Program-made: the position numbers and the translations under genes
The notes under the pieces: model-generated
Told to the model about the DNA's origin: nothing
The model's input: the letters and a program-made list of their open reading frames with translations, nothing else
The model's database searches: none
Part shown: piece after piece, positions 1 to 9,252 of the stretch
Numbering within the stretch: the first letter of the stretch is position 1
Layout of the letters: each line of letters begins with the position of its first letter
Source: Methylobacter psychrophilus
GTDB taxonomy: Bacteria; Pseudomonadota; Gammaproteobacteria; Methylococcales; Methylomonadaceae
Direction of reading: 5' to 3'
Assembly (NCBI RefSeq): GCF_025583945.1
Contig: NZ_JAOEGU010000007.1
Coordinates: forward strand, 1-64,000
DNA: 64,000 nt

Positions 1-1
1 C

Positions 2-115
2 CGATGCAAAATTTTCAGGATTGCCAAAGATGTTTATCGGGGCAAACACAAGCATTACTCCTTGACATGGAATTTAGTGGCTGCTCTTGTTAACTTACGC
101 TATGGCTGTATTTAG
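2..115 (+). pseudogene. 3' end of an IS5-type transposase, cut by the window edge
   Basis: The second frame is open from the first base to a TAG at 113-115. The 37 residues include IAKDVYRGKHKHY and TWNLVAALVNLRYG, which is the usual C-terminal tail of DDE transposases of the IS5/IS4 groups. Only the tail is visible, so it cannot be told whether the element is complete to the left. No clear terminal inverted repeat was found between 116 and the next gene. Confidence 0.65.
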
Positions 116-164
116 GAAAGATGTCTAATATAACTAACTTTAGTACTATATAAAATTTAAAATA

Positions 165-1574
165 ATGGATTATTTACCGCTTTTTTTAAAATTACATGAT
201 CAACCTTGTTTGATTATTGGTGCAGGTGGAATTGCTGCGCGTAAAATTGATGTGCTTGCAAGTGCCGGAGCTATTATTACTGTGGTGGCTCTTGATTTCT
301 GTAAACCTATACGGGAGATGCAGACTAAATATAAACTTACATTTTTGAAAAAAACATTTGAACCCAGTGATGTAAATGGCTTTAAATTAGTTGTATCAGC
401 TACCAATGATACTCAAATAAATATTTCTGTAGCTCAAGTTGCGATAGCTAAAGGAATTTTAGTAAATGTAGTTGATAATCCTGCACTTTGTAACTTTATT
501 TTTCCAGCGATTGTCGACCGATCACCTATTATTGCAGCTATTTCATCAGGTGGTGGGTCACCAGTTTTAGCTCGTTTGTTAAGGCAGCGGTTAGAGAGCA
601 TTATTCCTCATCAGTATGGAAAATTAGCGCAGCTCGCAGAAAATTTTAGACAAGAGGTTAAAAATGTTATTCAACAAACGACACAGCGAAGGATCTTTTG
701 GGAAGATGTTTTAGAAGGGAAAATTGCAGAATTAGTTTTTGCCGGTAAACAACAGCAGGCAAAGAGTGAGTTGAGACAAGCAATCGCTGATATTTCAAGG
801 AAGTCAGCAATTGTAGGAGAAGTATATTTAGTAGGTTCAGGGCCAGGTGATCCAGATTTACTGACATTTCGAGCCCTCAGGCTTATGCAGAAGGCCGATG
901 TAATCGTCTATGATCGTTTAGTTTCACCAGCAATTTTAGATTTAGCCAGACGTGAATCCACTAAAATATATGTAGGTAAACAAAAGGGTAACCACAGTTT
1001 CCCACAAGACTCGATTAACAATTTGTTGGTAGATTTAGCTAAGCAAGGAAAGCGAGTAGCGCGATTGAAAGGAGGGGACCCATTTATTTTTGGTAGGGGT
1101 GGTGAAGAAATTGTCACGCTTATGGAGAACGGGATAAATTTTCAAGTGGTGCCCGGTATTACTGCGGCATCAGGGTGCGCTTCGTATGCGGGAATACCTT
1201 TAACGCATCGCGATTATGCACAGTCAGTTACATTTGTAGCTGGACACATGAAGGATGACACAATTGATCTTAATTGGAAACAATTAGCTGCGGCGAATCA
1301 AACACTGGTAATTTATATGGGGTTACATGGCTTACTTAAAATCTGTGTTAACTTAATATTACATGGGGCCGATAAGGATTTACCTATCGCATTGATAGAG
1401 CGAGGGACGATGGCGCAACAAAGGGTATTTACGGGAACATTAACTACGCTTCCTGAAATAATAAAACCACTTACGATTCAGGCGCCAACTCTTATTATTG
1501 TTGGGAATGTGGTAAATTTACGGGCACAATTAAAGTGGTTCAATGATTCTGATAATTCTCATTCATTGAGCTAA
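165..1574 (+). CDS. cysG: siroheme synthase / uroporphyrinogen-III C-methyltransferase
   Basis: Multifunctional enzyme that methylates uroporphyrinogen III at C2 and C7 to precorrin-2, then oxidises it to sirohydrochlorin and can insert iron. The N-terminal half (about residues 1-210) is the NAD-dependent dehydrogenase/ferrochelatase part, with a Rossmann loop GAGGIAARK near residue 19 and the SSGGGSPVLARLLRQR segment. The C-terminal half starts near residue 218 with the SUMT signature VGSGPGDPDLLTFRA and contains GGDPFIFGRGGEE and PGITAASGCA. At 469 aa it has the normal CysG length. It lies just before the cobalamin riboswitch and operon, so it plausibly supplies precorrin-2 or sirohydrochlorin, but it sits upstream of the riboswitch and so should be transcribed separately. 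The gene is AT-rich compared with the cob genes that follow. No strong ribosome binding site is visible before the ATG. Confidence 0.93.
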   Translation: MDYLPLFLKLHDQPCLIIGAGGIAARKIDVLASAGAIITVVALDFCKPIREMQTKYKLTFLKKTFEPSDVNGFKLVVSATNDTQINISVAQVAIAKGILVNVVDNPALCNFIFPAIVDRSPIIAAISSGGGSPVLARLLRQRLESIIPHQYGKLAQLAENFRQEVKNVIQQTTQRRIFWEDVLEGKIAELVFAGKQQQAKSELRQAIADISRKSAIVGEVYLVGSGPGDPDLLTFRALRLMQKADVIVYDRLVSPAILDLARRESTKIYVGKQKGNHSFPQDSINNLLVDLAKQGKRVARLKGGDPFIFGRGGEEIVTLMENGINFQVVPGITAASGCASYAGIPLTHRDYAQSVTFVAGHMKDDTIDLNWKQLAAANQTLVIYMGLHGLLKICVNLILHGADKDLPIALIERGTMAQQRVFTGTLTTLPEIIKPLTIQAPTLIIVGNVVNLRAQLKWFNDSDNSHSLS

Positions 1575-1639
1575 TGCCTGTTGAAATAATGAACTAATCT
1601 TGCTAGTTTTTTATTCAGTGCCTATACTACCGGTTGTAA

Positions 1640-1850
1640 AAATCGCATTAGGTATTCTGGGACAGTCTGTCTTTAGAATTTAAACGGGAAGTAGGTGAGT
1701 TTGCTTTAAAGGCTAACAAAACCTACGCTGCCCCCGCAACGGTAAACAAGTAGAAAATTTGCATAAGCCACTGTGTCATTCATGGGAAGGCGTAAATTTT
1801 TGGAATAATTTCCGCTTGTAAGCCCGGAGACCGGCCTAAGGTGATCGTCA
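1640..1850 (+). ncRNA. cobalamin (AdoCbl-type) riboswitch
   Basis: The conserved riboswitch core is visible in order: an AAACGGGAAG segment at 1682, GGTGAG at 1694, the CGCTGCCCCCGCAACGGT block at about 1726-1743, GCCACTG with CATGGGAAGG near 1767-1790, and the B12 box AAGCCCGGAGACCGGCCT at 1820-1837. These are the diagnostic elements of the cobalamin riboswitch family. It precedes cbtB, cbtA and the cobN operon, so B12 should repress cobalt uptake and corrin synthesis. The outer boundaries are approximate because the P1 helix was not folded. Confidence 0.93.
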
Positions 1851-1872
1851 GATTTGTACGCGGAGGGCGTTC

Positions 1873-1905
1873 AGATGGATTGCTGTTCCCGTGTCCATCT
1901 TTTTG
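1873..1905 (+). terminator. probable riboswitch-controlled intrinsic terminator
   Basis: A short inverted repeat (AGATGGA at 1873-1879 with TCCATCT at 1894-1900) is followed at once by a T-rich run (TTTTTGTTTTC). It lies about 35 bp after the B12 box and about 80 bp before cbtB. This layout fits transcriptional attenuation by the riboswitch. The stem is only 7 bp, so the control mode is an inference. Confidence 0.55.
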
Positions 1906-1986
1906 TTTTCTCCTTCTGCAAATTATTTTTTTAACACGATCAATATTGTGTTATTTACTTATTATTGCCTTTCACAGGAGAAAAAT

Positions 1987-2184
1987 ATGTCTTTAGTACC
2001 TTTATTAACTGCTAACGTCGATACACCATCCCTTTCAAATGCTTTAAAAGATAGCATCTTACCTAGCCTGCTTGCCGGCATATTAGGTTTGGCGCTTCTG
2101 TATGGTGCAGGTTTTTCTGAAACGATACAATTTCACAATGCAGCGCATGACGGTCGTCATTCCGCCAGTTTTCCGTGCCATTAA
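1987..2184 (+). CDS. cbtB: CbtB, small membrane subunit of a B12-regulated cobalt transporter
   Basis: A 65-aa protein with one hydrophobic segment (about residues 28-45, LLAGILGLALLYGAGF) and a C-terminal histidine cluster in HNAAHDGRHSASFPCH, which is the hallmark of CbtB. CbtB and CbtA are a predicted cobalt uptake pair found under cobalamin riboswitches. The start is set at 1987 because a good AGGAG precedes this ATG, while an in-frame start further upstream (1891) would lie inside the riboswitch terminator. The histidines at the C-terminus are probable metal ligands. The 3' end overlaps the start region of cbtA. Confidence 0.9.
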   Translation: MSLVPLLTANVDTPSLSNALKDSILPSLLAGILGLALLYGAGFSETIQFHNAAHDGRHSASFPCH

Positions 2185-2914
2185 TGTGCTTAACCTGTCT
2201 ACCTTCAAGATACTTGTAGTCTCTGCGCTATGGTCAGGGCTCTGGACAGGTTTATTGTTGACGGCTCTACAGAGTATTCAAGTTATTCCAGTATTAATCC
2301 AAGCCGAAGCTTATGAAAAGCAAGCAACGGTCACAGTTATTACTGCTCATACTCATGACGATAGTAAAGAGACCAAAATACATGATCATCATGAAGCCGT
2401 AGAATGGCAACCCGGAAATGGTTGGGAGAGAACAGTTTATACGGCGGTGACCAATATTAGTTTGGCTGTCGGTTTTGCGCTATTGCTGGGCGCTACCATT
2501 AATCTGCGCGGCCCGGTTAGTCATTGGCGTAACGGTTTGCTGTGGGGCTTGGCGGGTTACACTGTTTTTTTTGTCGCACCCTCATTGGGCTTGCCTCCGG
2601 AAGTTCCCGGTACTGAAGCAGCTAATTTACATGGTCGACAGCTTTGGTGGTTGATGACTGTTTTAATGACTACCGTTGGACTGTGGCTACTGTTTTTTTC
2701 TAAAACCAGGTTAAATAAACTACTGGGGTTCCTATTGCTGGTATCGCCTCATTGGATAGGCGCACCGCAACCCGACGTTCACAGTAGTGCCGCACCCGCT
2801 GAGTTGGCTCATCTCTTTATAGCGGCAACTGCTTTTGCCAACGCGGCATTTTGGTTGGTTCTGGGTAGCTTAATGGCATTTTTTTCAAGCAAACATCAGG
2901 TCTCTAAAAAATAA
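2147..2914 (+). CDS. cbtA: CbtA, membrane subunit of a B12-regulated cobalt transporter
   Basis: Predicted integral membrane protein with about five or six hydrophobic segments, including one near the start (LVVSALWSGLWTGLLLTAL) followed by the family motif VIPVLIQAEAYE. It is placed with CbtB behind the cobalamin riboswitch, as is typical for this cobalt transporter family. A loop after the first helix carries histidines (AHTHDD and HDHHE) that could bind cobalt. The start is uncertain: the ATG at 2147 overlaps cbtB by 38 bp, and a GTG at 2186 just after the cbtB stop would fit the family start better. None of the candidates has a strong ribosome binding site, so translational coupling to cbtB is likely. 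Confidence 0.85.
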   Translation: MTVVIPPVFRAINVLNLSTFKILVVSALWSGLWTGLLLTALQSIQVIPVLIQAEAYEKQATVTVITAHTHDDSKETKIHDHHEAVEWQPGNGWERTVYTAVTNISLAVGFALLLGATINLRGPVSHWRNGLLWGLAGYTVFFVAPSLGLPPEVPGTEAANLHGRQLWWLMTVLMTTVGLWLLFFSKTRLNKLLGFLLLVSPHWIGAPQPDVHSSAAPAELAHLFIAATAFANAAFWLVLGSLMAFFSSKHQVSKK

Positions 2915-3225
2915 TGCGTACCCATTCCAAACATGTACTAATGTGTACCGGTTCACGCTGCACGCAAGACGGCAAGCAAGGCGAAGCAATGTTTAAAAAG
3001 CTGGGTGAAAAAATCGATAGTCGCCCTGAATTAAAAGTAAAACGAACCCGTTCCAACTGTTTTGCTGTCTGCAAAAACGGTCCAATATTAGTTATTTATC
3101 CTGAGGGGGTTTGGTATAGCTGCACGGATGAGTCGGTGCTGGAGCGCATAGTCGAAGAACATCTGCAAGGTGGTAACGAAGTGAGTGAGCATATTATCCA
3201 CCGCTTGGGTGTGGGTGATGTCTGA
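2914..3225 (+). CDS. thioredoxin-like 2Fe-2S ferredoxin of the cobalamin operon
   Basis: A 103-aa protein that starts in a TAATG overlap with cbtA. Four cysteines are arranged as CTGSRC near residue 11 and C-x3-C in NCFAVCKNGP near residue 49, the pattern of thioredoxin-fold 2Fe-2S ferredoxins. Homologous small ferredoxins are common beside cobN, cobW and cbtAB. A role in electron supply or metal handling during corrin synthesis is likely but its exact partner is not known. It overlaps the cobN start by 8 bp. Confidence 0.82.
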   Translation: MRTHSKHVLMCTGSRCTQDGKQGEAMFKKLGEKIDSRPELKVKRTRSNCFAVCKNGPILVIYPEGVWYSCTDESVLERIVEEHLQGGNEVSEHIIHRLGVGDV

Positions 3226-6200
3226 GCTTAAAGCGATGAGCGCATCAATTGCATTATTGACCCATACCGCCAATGATTTAACCGTGTTACACAATGCGCT
3301 AGGGCAACTGCCTGAAGATTTTGCGCAAGTGACCGGTTTTAATCTACAGACATTGGAAAGTGAAGCGCAACAACCAGCGGTACTTATCCCTCAACTGGCT
3401 TCAGCGCGAATCATTGTGTTGCGAGTATTAGGCGGGTTGGGTAGCGTACCGGACTTTCCGGAGTTGCTAAAACAAGTGCAAAGCAGTGGACAGCACTTAA
3501 TTATCATCAGCGGCACGGGCGAGCCTGATCCTGAATTAGCGGCAGCTTCAACCGTATCAATGGATGTGCTGCATCAGGTACTCACTTATTTCCAAGCCGG
3601 TGGCAGTATTAATATGGCGCAGCTTCTACGCTATCTATCCGATCATTTTTTATTGACCGGCCTGGGATTTGAACCTGCGATAGCGTTACCGGAACACGGT
3701 ATTTATCACCCTGATTTACCGCAAAATGCCGACATTAACGACTGGTTAACTATCCGCAATATCGAATGTCCCAGTGTCGGCATAGTTTTCTATCGTGCAC
3801 ATTGGATGAGTGGTAATACCCGCTTTGTCGATGCCTTAATTACCGCAGTGGAAAAGCTCGGTCTGGCTGTCTTGCCTGTATTTACTTCATCCTTGCGTGC
3901 GGGTGGCGGTAGCGATACCTTGCCGACCGCCTTGCGCTATTTCAGTAATGAACAAGGCACGCATATCGACGTTTTGATTAATACCACCGCGTTTGCCATG
4001 GGTGAGATTACAGCCGGTGGAATAACTCCCGCAGGTTGGTCAGTGTCGGTATTGGAACAGCTTAATGTCCCCGTGTTGCAAGCAATTACCAGCGGCATGA
4101 CAGAATTACAGTGGCAGCTATCCCCGCGCGGATTAAATCCACTGGATGCCGCCATGAACGTGGTCTTGCCGGAATTCGACGGACGCATTATTACCGTTCC
4201 GTTATCGTTTAAAGCCAGTGCCAGCGGATTGCCGAATGAGCTGATTGAATACGCGCCCATGCCGGATCGCGTCACCAGAATTGCAGGTATTGCCGCGCGG
4301 TTTGCACGGCTTAAACGACTCGATAATGCCGATAAACGCATTGCTTTTGTGTTTACCAATTCGAACAGCAAAGCCTCGCAAATCGGCAATGCCGTCGGGT
4401 TGGATGCGCCAGCCTCGCTAATGCACATCTTAAACGCCATGCAAGCCGATGGTTATTGCATAGCTAATCTTCCGGATAACGGCACTGCGCTTATCCACGC
4501 ATTGATAGACCGTTGTGCTTACGATAATACCTACCTCACCGGCGAACAGTTGGCAAATGCGGTCGGCCGTGTTTCCACAGTGCAATATGCCGAGTGGTTT
4601 GCTGATTTACCTGGTGAAATGCAGGAGAAAATAATTGCACAATGGGGTGCGCCTCCGGGTGAAGCTTATGTGCATAACGGTCAACTGGCTTTAGCCGGGC
4701 TTGAGTTGGGAAATGCCATTGTTATGCTACAACCGCCACGCGGTTATGGCATGGATCCAGATGCTATTTATCATCAGCCAGACTTGCCACCGACGCATCA
4801 CTACTACGCTTTATATCGCTGGTTAAAAGATGAATGGCAAGCAGATGCCATTGTGCATGTTGGTAAACACGGTACGCTGGAATGGTTGCCGGGTAAAGGC
4901 GTGGGACTGTCGGAGCAGTGCTTTCCTGATGCGCTATTAGCTGACCTGCCGTTATTTTATCCTTTTATTATCAATGATCCTGGCGAAGGCGCGCAGGCCA
5001 AACGCCGGGCCCATGCCGTTGTGGTTGATCATCTTACGCCACCGATGACTACTGCTGATACTTATGGCGCATTGGCGCAATTGACGCAACTGGTGGATGA
5101 ATACTATCAGGTAGAAATACTCGATCCCGCAAAACTGCCGCTATTGCAGCAGCAAATATGGGAGCTGGTGAAAGAGACTAATCTGAATGCGGATTTGCAA
5201 GCCCGGTTATTACATCATGATCACGACCACTCACATGACGAGCATGAGCACAGCCATCATGACCATGATCACTCACATTCACACGCCCCTCTTTCTGCCA
5301 AGAATACGCCAGTAACCGGCGCTCTAAAACCTGCTATTTTTAAGCCGGTTCAGACGGGAAAAGGCATTTTTAAGCAACCTTTAAAGCAGGTTCATACGCA
5401 CACGCATGATCATGATCATGATCAAAACAAGCTGCCTACTGTCTTAACCAAAATGGCAGGATCAGACATTGCCCATTTGATCGAAGATTTGGATGGTTAT
5501 CTGTGCGAACTGGGTGCGGCACAAATTCGCGATGGCTTGCATATCTTGGGGCAATCGCCCGAGAACGAACAGCTGGTTGACATGCTGGTTTCCCTCACGC
5601 GTTTGCCCAATCAGGCTATTCCGGGGTTACAAATGGAAATCGCCACGCTGTTCAATTTGGCTATTTATAGTCTGCTAGAACATCCGGGACGTCGTCTGGA
5701 TAAACCATGCAGCCTTTTTGAACAACTTGCAAAGCGAGCCATCGTAACCAATGCGGATGCACTGGAAATGATTGAAACCTTTAGCCGGAACTTGTTTGGT
5801 GAATTGCAACAATACGCTTATAACGCAATCGCCATTGACGCCGTTTTAAAGAAAACATTTCTCCATTGCACAAATGACTTCAGCGCAATTCAGCAGGTGC
5901 TTGGCTTTGCCTGCCATCAGTTAGTGCCTAATCTTGCAAGGGCCTCAGATGAAATTGATAATCTCTTGCGCGGCTTGTCCGGTGGCTATATACCAGCAGG
6001 CCCCAGTGGCTCACCGACACGCGGCATGGCGCACATTTTGCCAACAGGCCGCAATTTTTATTCGGTTGATCCACGTAGCGTACCGTCCCAATCAGCATGG
6101 CGAGTCGGTCAGCAACTGGCCCATGAAGTGCTTAATCGCTATCAAATTGAAGCTGGTGATTATCCGGAGAGTGTCGCCATCAGTACCTGGGGAACCAGTG

Positions 6201-7273
6201 CAATGCGTACCCATGGTGATGATGTCGCACAAATTTTGGCATTATTGGGTGTTCGCCCTCTTTGGCGTCGCGAAAATCGTCAGTTGATCGGTGTTGAAAT
6301 CATTTCACTGGAGGAGCTCAAACGACCGCGTATTGATGTTACAACACGCATCAGCGGATTTTTTCGTGATGCTTTTCCGCAATTAATTGATTTAATCGAT
6401 GATGCGGTTAATGCGGTTATTGCGCTGGACGAACCGCTATCACAAAATTTTGTCCGTAAACATTATCTGGCAGAATTGGATAAGTTGATCGGTAACGGGC
6501 TAACGGAGGAGGCTGCTTCACAGCGGGCTGGTTACCGTATTTTCGGTGCGAAACCAGGCAGTTACGGCGCAGGCATCTTGCCGCTAATTCAGGAAAAGAA
6601 CTGGCAAACTGATGCCGACTTTGCAGAAAGTTATATTAATTGGGGTGGCTATGCCTATAGCCGCCGTGAACAAGGAAAAGATGAGTGCGAGGCGTTTCGC
6701 ACTCGTTTATCCGGCGTTCAAGTTGCGTTACACAATCAGGACAATCGCGAGCACGATATTTTTGATAGTGATGATTATCTGCAATTTCATGGCGGCATGA
6801 TCGCGACTATCCGTGCCTTAACGGGTCAACAGCCACGTCACTATTTCGGTGACAGCCATGATCCGTCCCATCCTCAGGTCAGGGATTTAAAAGAAGAAAC
6901 CTTGCGCGTTTTCCGTTCGCGGGTAGTCAATCCAAAGTGGTTGGCGAGTATTCAGCGTCATGGTTATAAAGGTGGCTTGGAGCTAACTGCAACGGTCGAT
7001 TATCTGTTTGGCTATGATGCCACAGCGCAAGTCATGGATGACTGGATGTACGAACAAGTTGCCGAAACTTATGCGATGGATCCCGAAATGCAGAGCTTTC
7101 TGCAAGAGGCGAATCCATGGGCGCAGAATGCCATTGCCGAACGCCTTCTGGAAGCCGCCAGTCGAGGCATGTGGGCAGAACCTCAACAACAAACGCTGGA
7201 CGCACTGCAAGCCATTTATTTACAGAGTGAAACATTGTTGGAAGCGCGCGGCGAAACACCGCGACTTGCTTGA
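3218..7273 (+). CDS. cobN: cobaltochelatase large subunit CobN, with internal histidine-rich inserts
   Basis: Large subunit (1351 aa) of the ATP-dependent cobaltochelatase, homologous to ChlH/BchH of Mg chelatase. Family segments are visible throughout, such as GGITPAGWSVSVLEQLN, VHVGKHGTLEWLPGKGVGLS, LRGLSGGYIPAGPSGSPTRG and WGTSAMRTHGDD. The start at 3218 (MSELKAM) is preferred over an upstream in-frame ATG at 3185 that lies deep in the ferredoxin gene. The unusual feature is two histidine-rich stretches, at residues about 666-690 (dominated by H, D, S and E) and 726-736 (HTHTHDHDHD), joined by a low-complexity linker. They interrupt an otherwise ordinary CobN and may store or deliver Co(II). 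The chlID partner follows 7 bp downstream. Confidence 0.94.
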   Translation: MSELKAMSASIALLTHTANDLTVLHNALGQLPEDFAQVTGFNLQTLESEAQQPAVLIPQLASARIIVLRVLGGLGSVPDFPELLKQVQSSGQHLIIISGTGEPDPELAAASTVSMDVLHQVLTYFQAGGSINMAQLLRYLSDHFLLTGLGFEPAIALPEHGIYHPDLPQNADINDWLTIRNIECPSVGIVFYRAHWMSGNTRFVDALITAVEKLGLAVLPVFTSSLRAGGGSDTLPTALRYFSNEQGTHIDVLINTTAFAMGEITAGGITPAGWSVSVLEQLNVPVLQAITSGMTELQWQLSPRGLNPLDAAMNVVLPEFDGRIITVPLSFKASASGLPNELIEYAPMPDRVTRIAGIAARFARLKRLDNADKRIAFVFTNSNSKASQIGNAVGLDAPASLMHILNAMQADGYCIANLPDNGTALIHALIDRCAYDNTYLTGEQLANAVGRVSTVQYAEWFADLPGEMQEKIIAQWGAPPGEAYVHNGQLALAGLELGNAIVMLQPPRGYGMDPDAIYHQPDLPPTHHYYALYRWLKDEWQADAIVHVGKHGTLEWLPGKGVGLSEQCFPDALLADLPLFYPFIINDPGEGAQAKRRAHAVVVDHLTPPMTTADTYGALAQLTQLVDEYYQVEILDPAKLPLLQQQIWELVKETNLNADLQARLLHHDHDHSHDEHEHSHHDHDHSHSHAPLSAKNTPVTGALKPAIFKPVQTGKGIFKQPLKQVHTHTHDHDHDQNKLPTVLTKMAGSDIAHLIEDLDGYLCELGAAQIRDGLHILGQSPENEQLVDMLVSLTRLPNQAIPGLQMEIATLFNLAIYSLLEHPGRRLDKPCSLFEQLAKRAIVTNADALEMIETFSRNLFGELQQYAYNAIAIDAVLKKTFLHCTNDFSAIQQVLGFACHQLVPNLARASDEIDNLLRGLSGGYIPAGPSGSPTRGMAHILPTGRNFYSVDPRSVPSQSAWRVGQQLAHEVLNRYQIEAGDYPESVAISTWGTSAMRTHGDDVAQILALLGVRPLWRRENRQLIGVEIISLEELKRPRIDVTTRISGFFRDAFPQLIDLIDDAVNAVIALDEPLSQNFVRKHYLAELDKLIGNGLTEEAASQRAGYRIFGAKPGSYGAGILPLIQEKNWQTDADFAESYINWGGYAYSRREQGKDECEAFRTRLSGVQVALHNQDNREHDIFDSDDYLQFHGGMIATIRALTGQQPRHYFGDSHDPSHPQVRDLKEETLRVFRSRVVNPKWLASIQRHGYKGGLELTATVDYLFGYDATAQVMDDWMYEQVAETYAMDPEMQSFLQEANPWAQNAIAERLLEAASRGMWAEPQQQTLDALQAIYLQSETLLEARGETPRLA

Positions 7274-7280
7274 GATCATT

Positions 7281-9170
7281 ATGACTTTTCCCTTTTCTGC
7301 AATCGTTGAACAACCGCAATTAAAAACGGCGCTATTACTGTGTGCGGTTGATCCATCATTAGGCGGCGTATTAATACGCGGTGACAAAGGTTCGGCAAAA
7401 AGTACGGCCGCCAGGGCGCTAACAGGAATTCTTCCCTTCATAGAAAAAGTGATGGGGTGTGCGTTCAATTGCGCTCCCGGTGCGCCCTCTGAACATTGCG
7501 AAATATGTAGTGCTGAAAATGCACTGTTACTCGCCAGCCCCGTTCCCTTTATCACCTTGCCCTTAGGGGCAACAGAAGACCGTGTAGTGGGAACACTGGA
7601 TTTGGAACAAGCACTGAAAGGTGCCAAACGCGTTTTCCAACCCGGCTTACTGGCAGCCGCGCATCGCGGCATACTGTATATAGACGAAGTCAACCTGCTC
7701 CCCGATCATCTGGTGGATGTGCTGCTTGATGCAGCGGCCATGGCCGTCAACTCGGTACAACGCGAAGGCTTGTCTGTTGTGCATCCGGCTCGTTTTACCT
7801 TAATCGGCACGATGAACCTTGAAGAAGGCGATTTACGTCCGCAACTGTTGGATCGTTTTGGCTTGATGGTTGAAGTAACCGCGCCGCGCGATAAAACTTT
7901 ACGCGCTGAAGTTGTGCGTCGCCGAATCGCTTTCGAAGCCGATTCTGCAGGTTATGCCGCCACCTGGCATCAAGAACAAGATGCGCTATGTGAGCAGCTT
8001 GCCACTGCACAAATTTTATTACCCAAAGTCATATTGGATGATGCCTTACTCGATCTTATCAGTCATTTGTGTTGTGAGTTTGAAGTCGCCAGCCTGCGTG
8101 CCGACATTGTTATACATAAAGCATCACGTGCCCTCGCTGCATTAGCCGGGCGATTAAAGGTAACACCTGATGACGTGCGTGGCGCAGCGGAGCTGGCGTT
8201 ACCGCACCGACGCCGACGAAAACCTTTTGAACAGCCTGGACTGGATCAGGAGCGTCTTGATGAGTTGATGCAACAAGCACTTCAGGCACCGAATGAACCG
8301 GGTTTGGAGTCGAATGTCGATCAGGACAATGAAGCACCTCAACCGGATGCCAACCCAACAGAACCGCAGGTATTTGTTGCAACTGCCGCAGGTAATGCAC
8401 CGCGAATTTTAGTGGACACTCATAGTCAATACGCCGTTGTTGGTAAACGCAACGTGGCAACGGCAGCTCCGCGAGGACAGGTTACACAGGTTGTACCGGA
8501 TCAAAATCCAAACAGTCTTGCAATTAGTGCAACACTACGCAGTGCAGCATTACGCGATGCCAATTTTAAGGTAACGAAACACGATTTACATCAACAAATT
8601 CGCAGTGGTAAAAGTGCTAATTTGATATTGTTCGTAGTTGACGCCTCAGGTTCTATGGCTGCACAACGGCGCATGGAAGCCGTCAAAGGTGCAGTACTAA
8701 CATTACTGACCGATGCCTACCAGCAACGTGATCAAGTTGCCGTTATCTCATTTCGGGGTGACTCTGCACAGTTGTCACTACCACCCACCCGTAGCGTTGA
8801 TCTTGCCGAACAGCAGTTACGTGAATTACCGACAGGTGGTCGAACGCCGTTGCCTCACGCACTGGAACTGGCTTTGGAAACACTAAGTAAAGCTCACGAA
8901 CTGCCACCGTTGCTGGTATTGCTGACTGATGGCAAAGCCAATGTTTCCTTAAACGAGGGTGGTGATCCCTGGCAACAATCACTACAGTTTGCTGAATTAT
9001 TCGCCGACCAAGGCATTCCTGCATTAGTGCTGGATACCGAAACAGGTTATTTACGCTTTGGAAAAGCCCGCCAATTGGCAGAAGCACTTAGGGCAGAATA
9101 CTTAACATTGGAAGAGTTGTCAGCAGAAAATTTGGCGATAACGATACGTGGCTGCTTTAAATCAAACTAA
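7281..9170 (+). CDS. fused ChlI-ChlD AAA+/VWA chelatase subunit, partner of CobN
   Basis: A 629-aa protein that combines the Mg-chelatase ChlI-type AAA+ ATPase and the ChlD-type von Willebrand A domain. Walker A is GDKGSAKST near residue 35 and Walker B is ILYIDEVNLL near residue 134. A charged, proline-rich linker follows at about residues 310-420. The VWA domain has a MIDAS motif DASGSMAAQRR near residue 454. In many B12 makers such a ChlID protein replaces CobS/CobT and works with CobN to insert cobalt with ATP. The start at 7281 is chosen because upstream in-frame ATGs lie inside cobN. Mg-chelatase for chlorophyll is unlikely because the neighbours are all corrin genes. Confidence 0.9.
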   Translation: MTFPFSAIVEQPQLKTALLLCAVDPSLGGVLIRGDKGSAKSTAARALTGILPFIEKVMGCAFNCAPGAPSEHCEICSAENALLLASPVPFITLPLGATEDRVVGTLDLEQALKGAKRVFQPGLLAAAHRGILYIDEVNLLPDHLVDVLLDAAAMAVNSVQREGLSVVHPARFTLIGTMNLEEGDLRPQLLDRFGLMVEVTAPRDKTLRAEVVRRRIAFEADSAGYAATWHQEQDALCEQLATAQILLPKVILDDALLDLISHLCCEFEVASLRADIVIHKASRALAALAGRLKVTPDDVRGAAELALPHRRRRKPFEQPGLDQERLDELMQQALQAPNEPGLESNVDQDNEAPQPDANPTEPQVFVATAAGNAPRILVDTHSQYAVVGKRNVATAAPRGQVTQVVPDQNPNSLAISATLRSAALRDANFKVTKHDLHQQIRSGKSANLILFVVDASGSMAAQRRMEAVKGAVLTLLTDAYQQRDQVAVISFRGDSAQLSLPPTRSVDLAEQQLRELPTGGRTPLPHALELALETLSKAHELPPLLVLLTDGKANVSLNEGGDPWQQSLQFAELFADQGIPALVLDTETGYLRFGKARQLAEALRAEYLTLEELSAENLAITIRGCFKSN

Positions 9171-9188
9171 ACGGGACGACTAACGCTA

Positions 9189-9210
9189 ACCGACCAAAGT
9201 CGGTAGTTTT
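9189..9210 (+). terminator. short hairpin after chlID
   Basis: A perfect 6-bp stem (ACCGAC at 9189-9194 with GTCGGT at 9199-9204) with a CAAA loop is followed by AGTTTT. It could be a weak or attenuating terminator between chlID and the hupE-like gene. The stem is short, and the operon may read through it. Confidence 0.4.
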
Positions 9211-9252
9211 AATCAAATAAATTTATTCAACATTATAAGAACCGGGGTACCC

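Noticed and set aside
1891-1986. Upstream extension of cbtB
   Set aside because: The stretch overlaps the predicted riboswitch terminator, and a strong ribosome binding site precedes the ATG at 1987.
3937-4440. 167-codon minus-strand reading frame inside cobN
   Set aside because: The plus-strand frame is a clear CobN through this part; codon pattern and lack of similarity mark it as a shadow.
7008-7280. Extended N-terminus for the chlI-chlD gene
   Set aside because: This part overlaps the conserved C-terminus of cobN in another frame; ChlI homology begins at the ATG at 7281.
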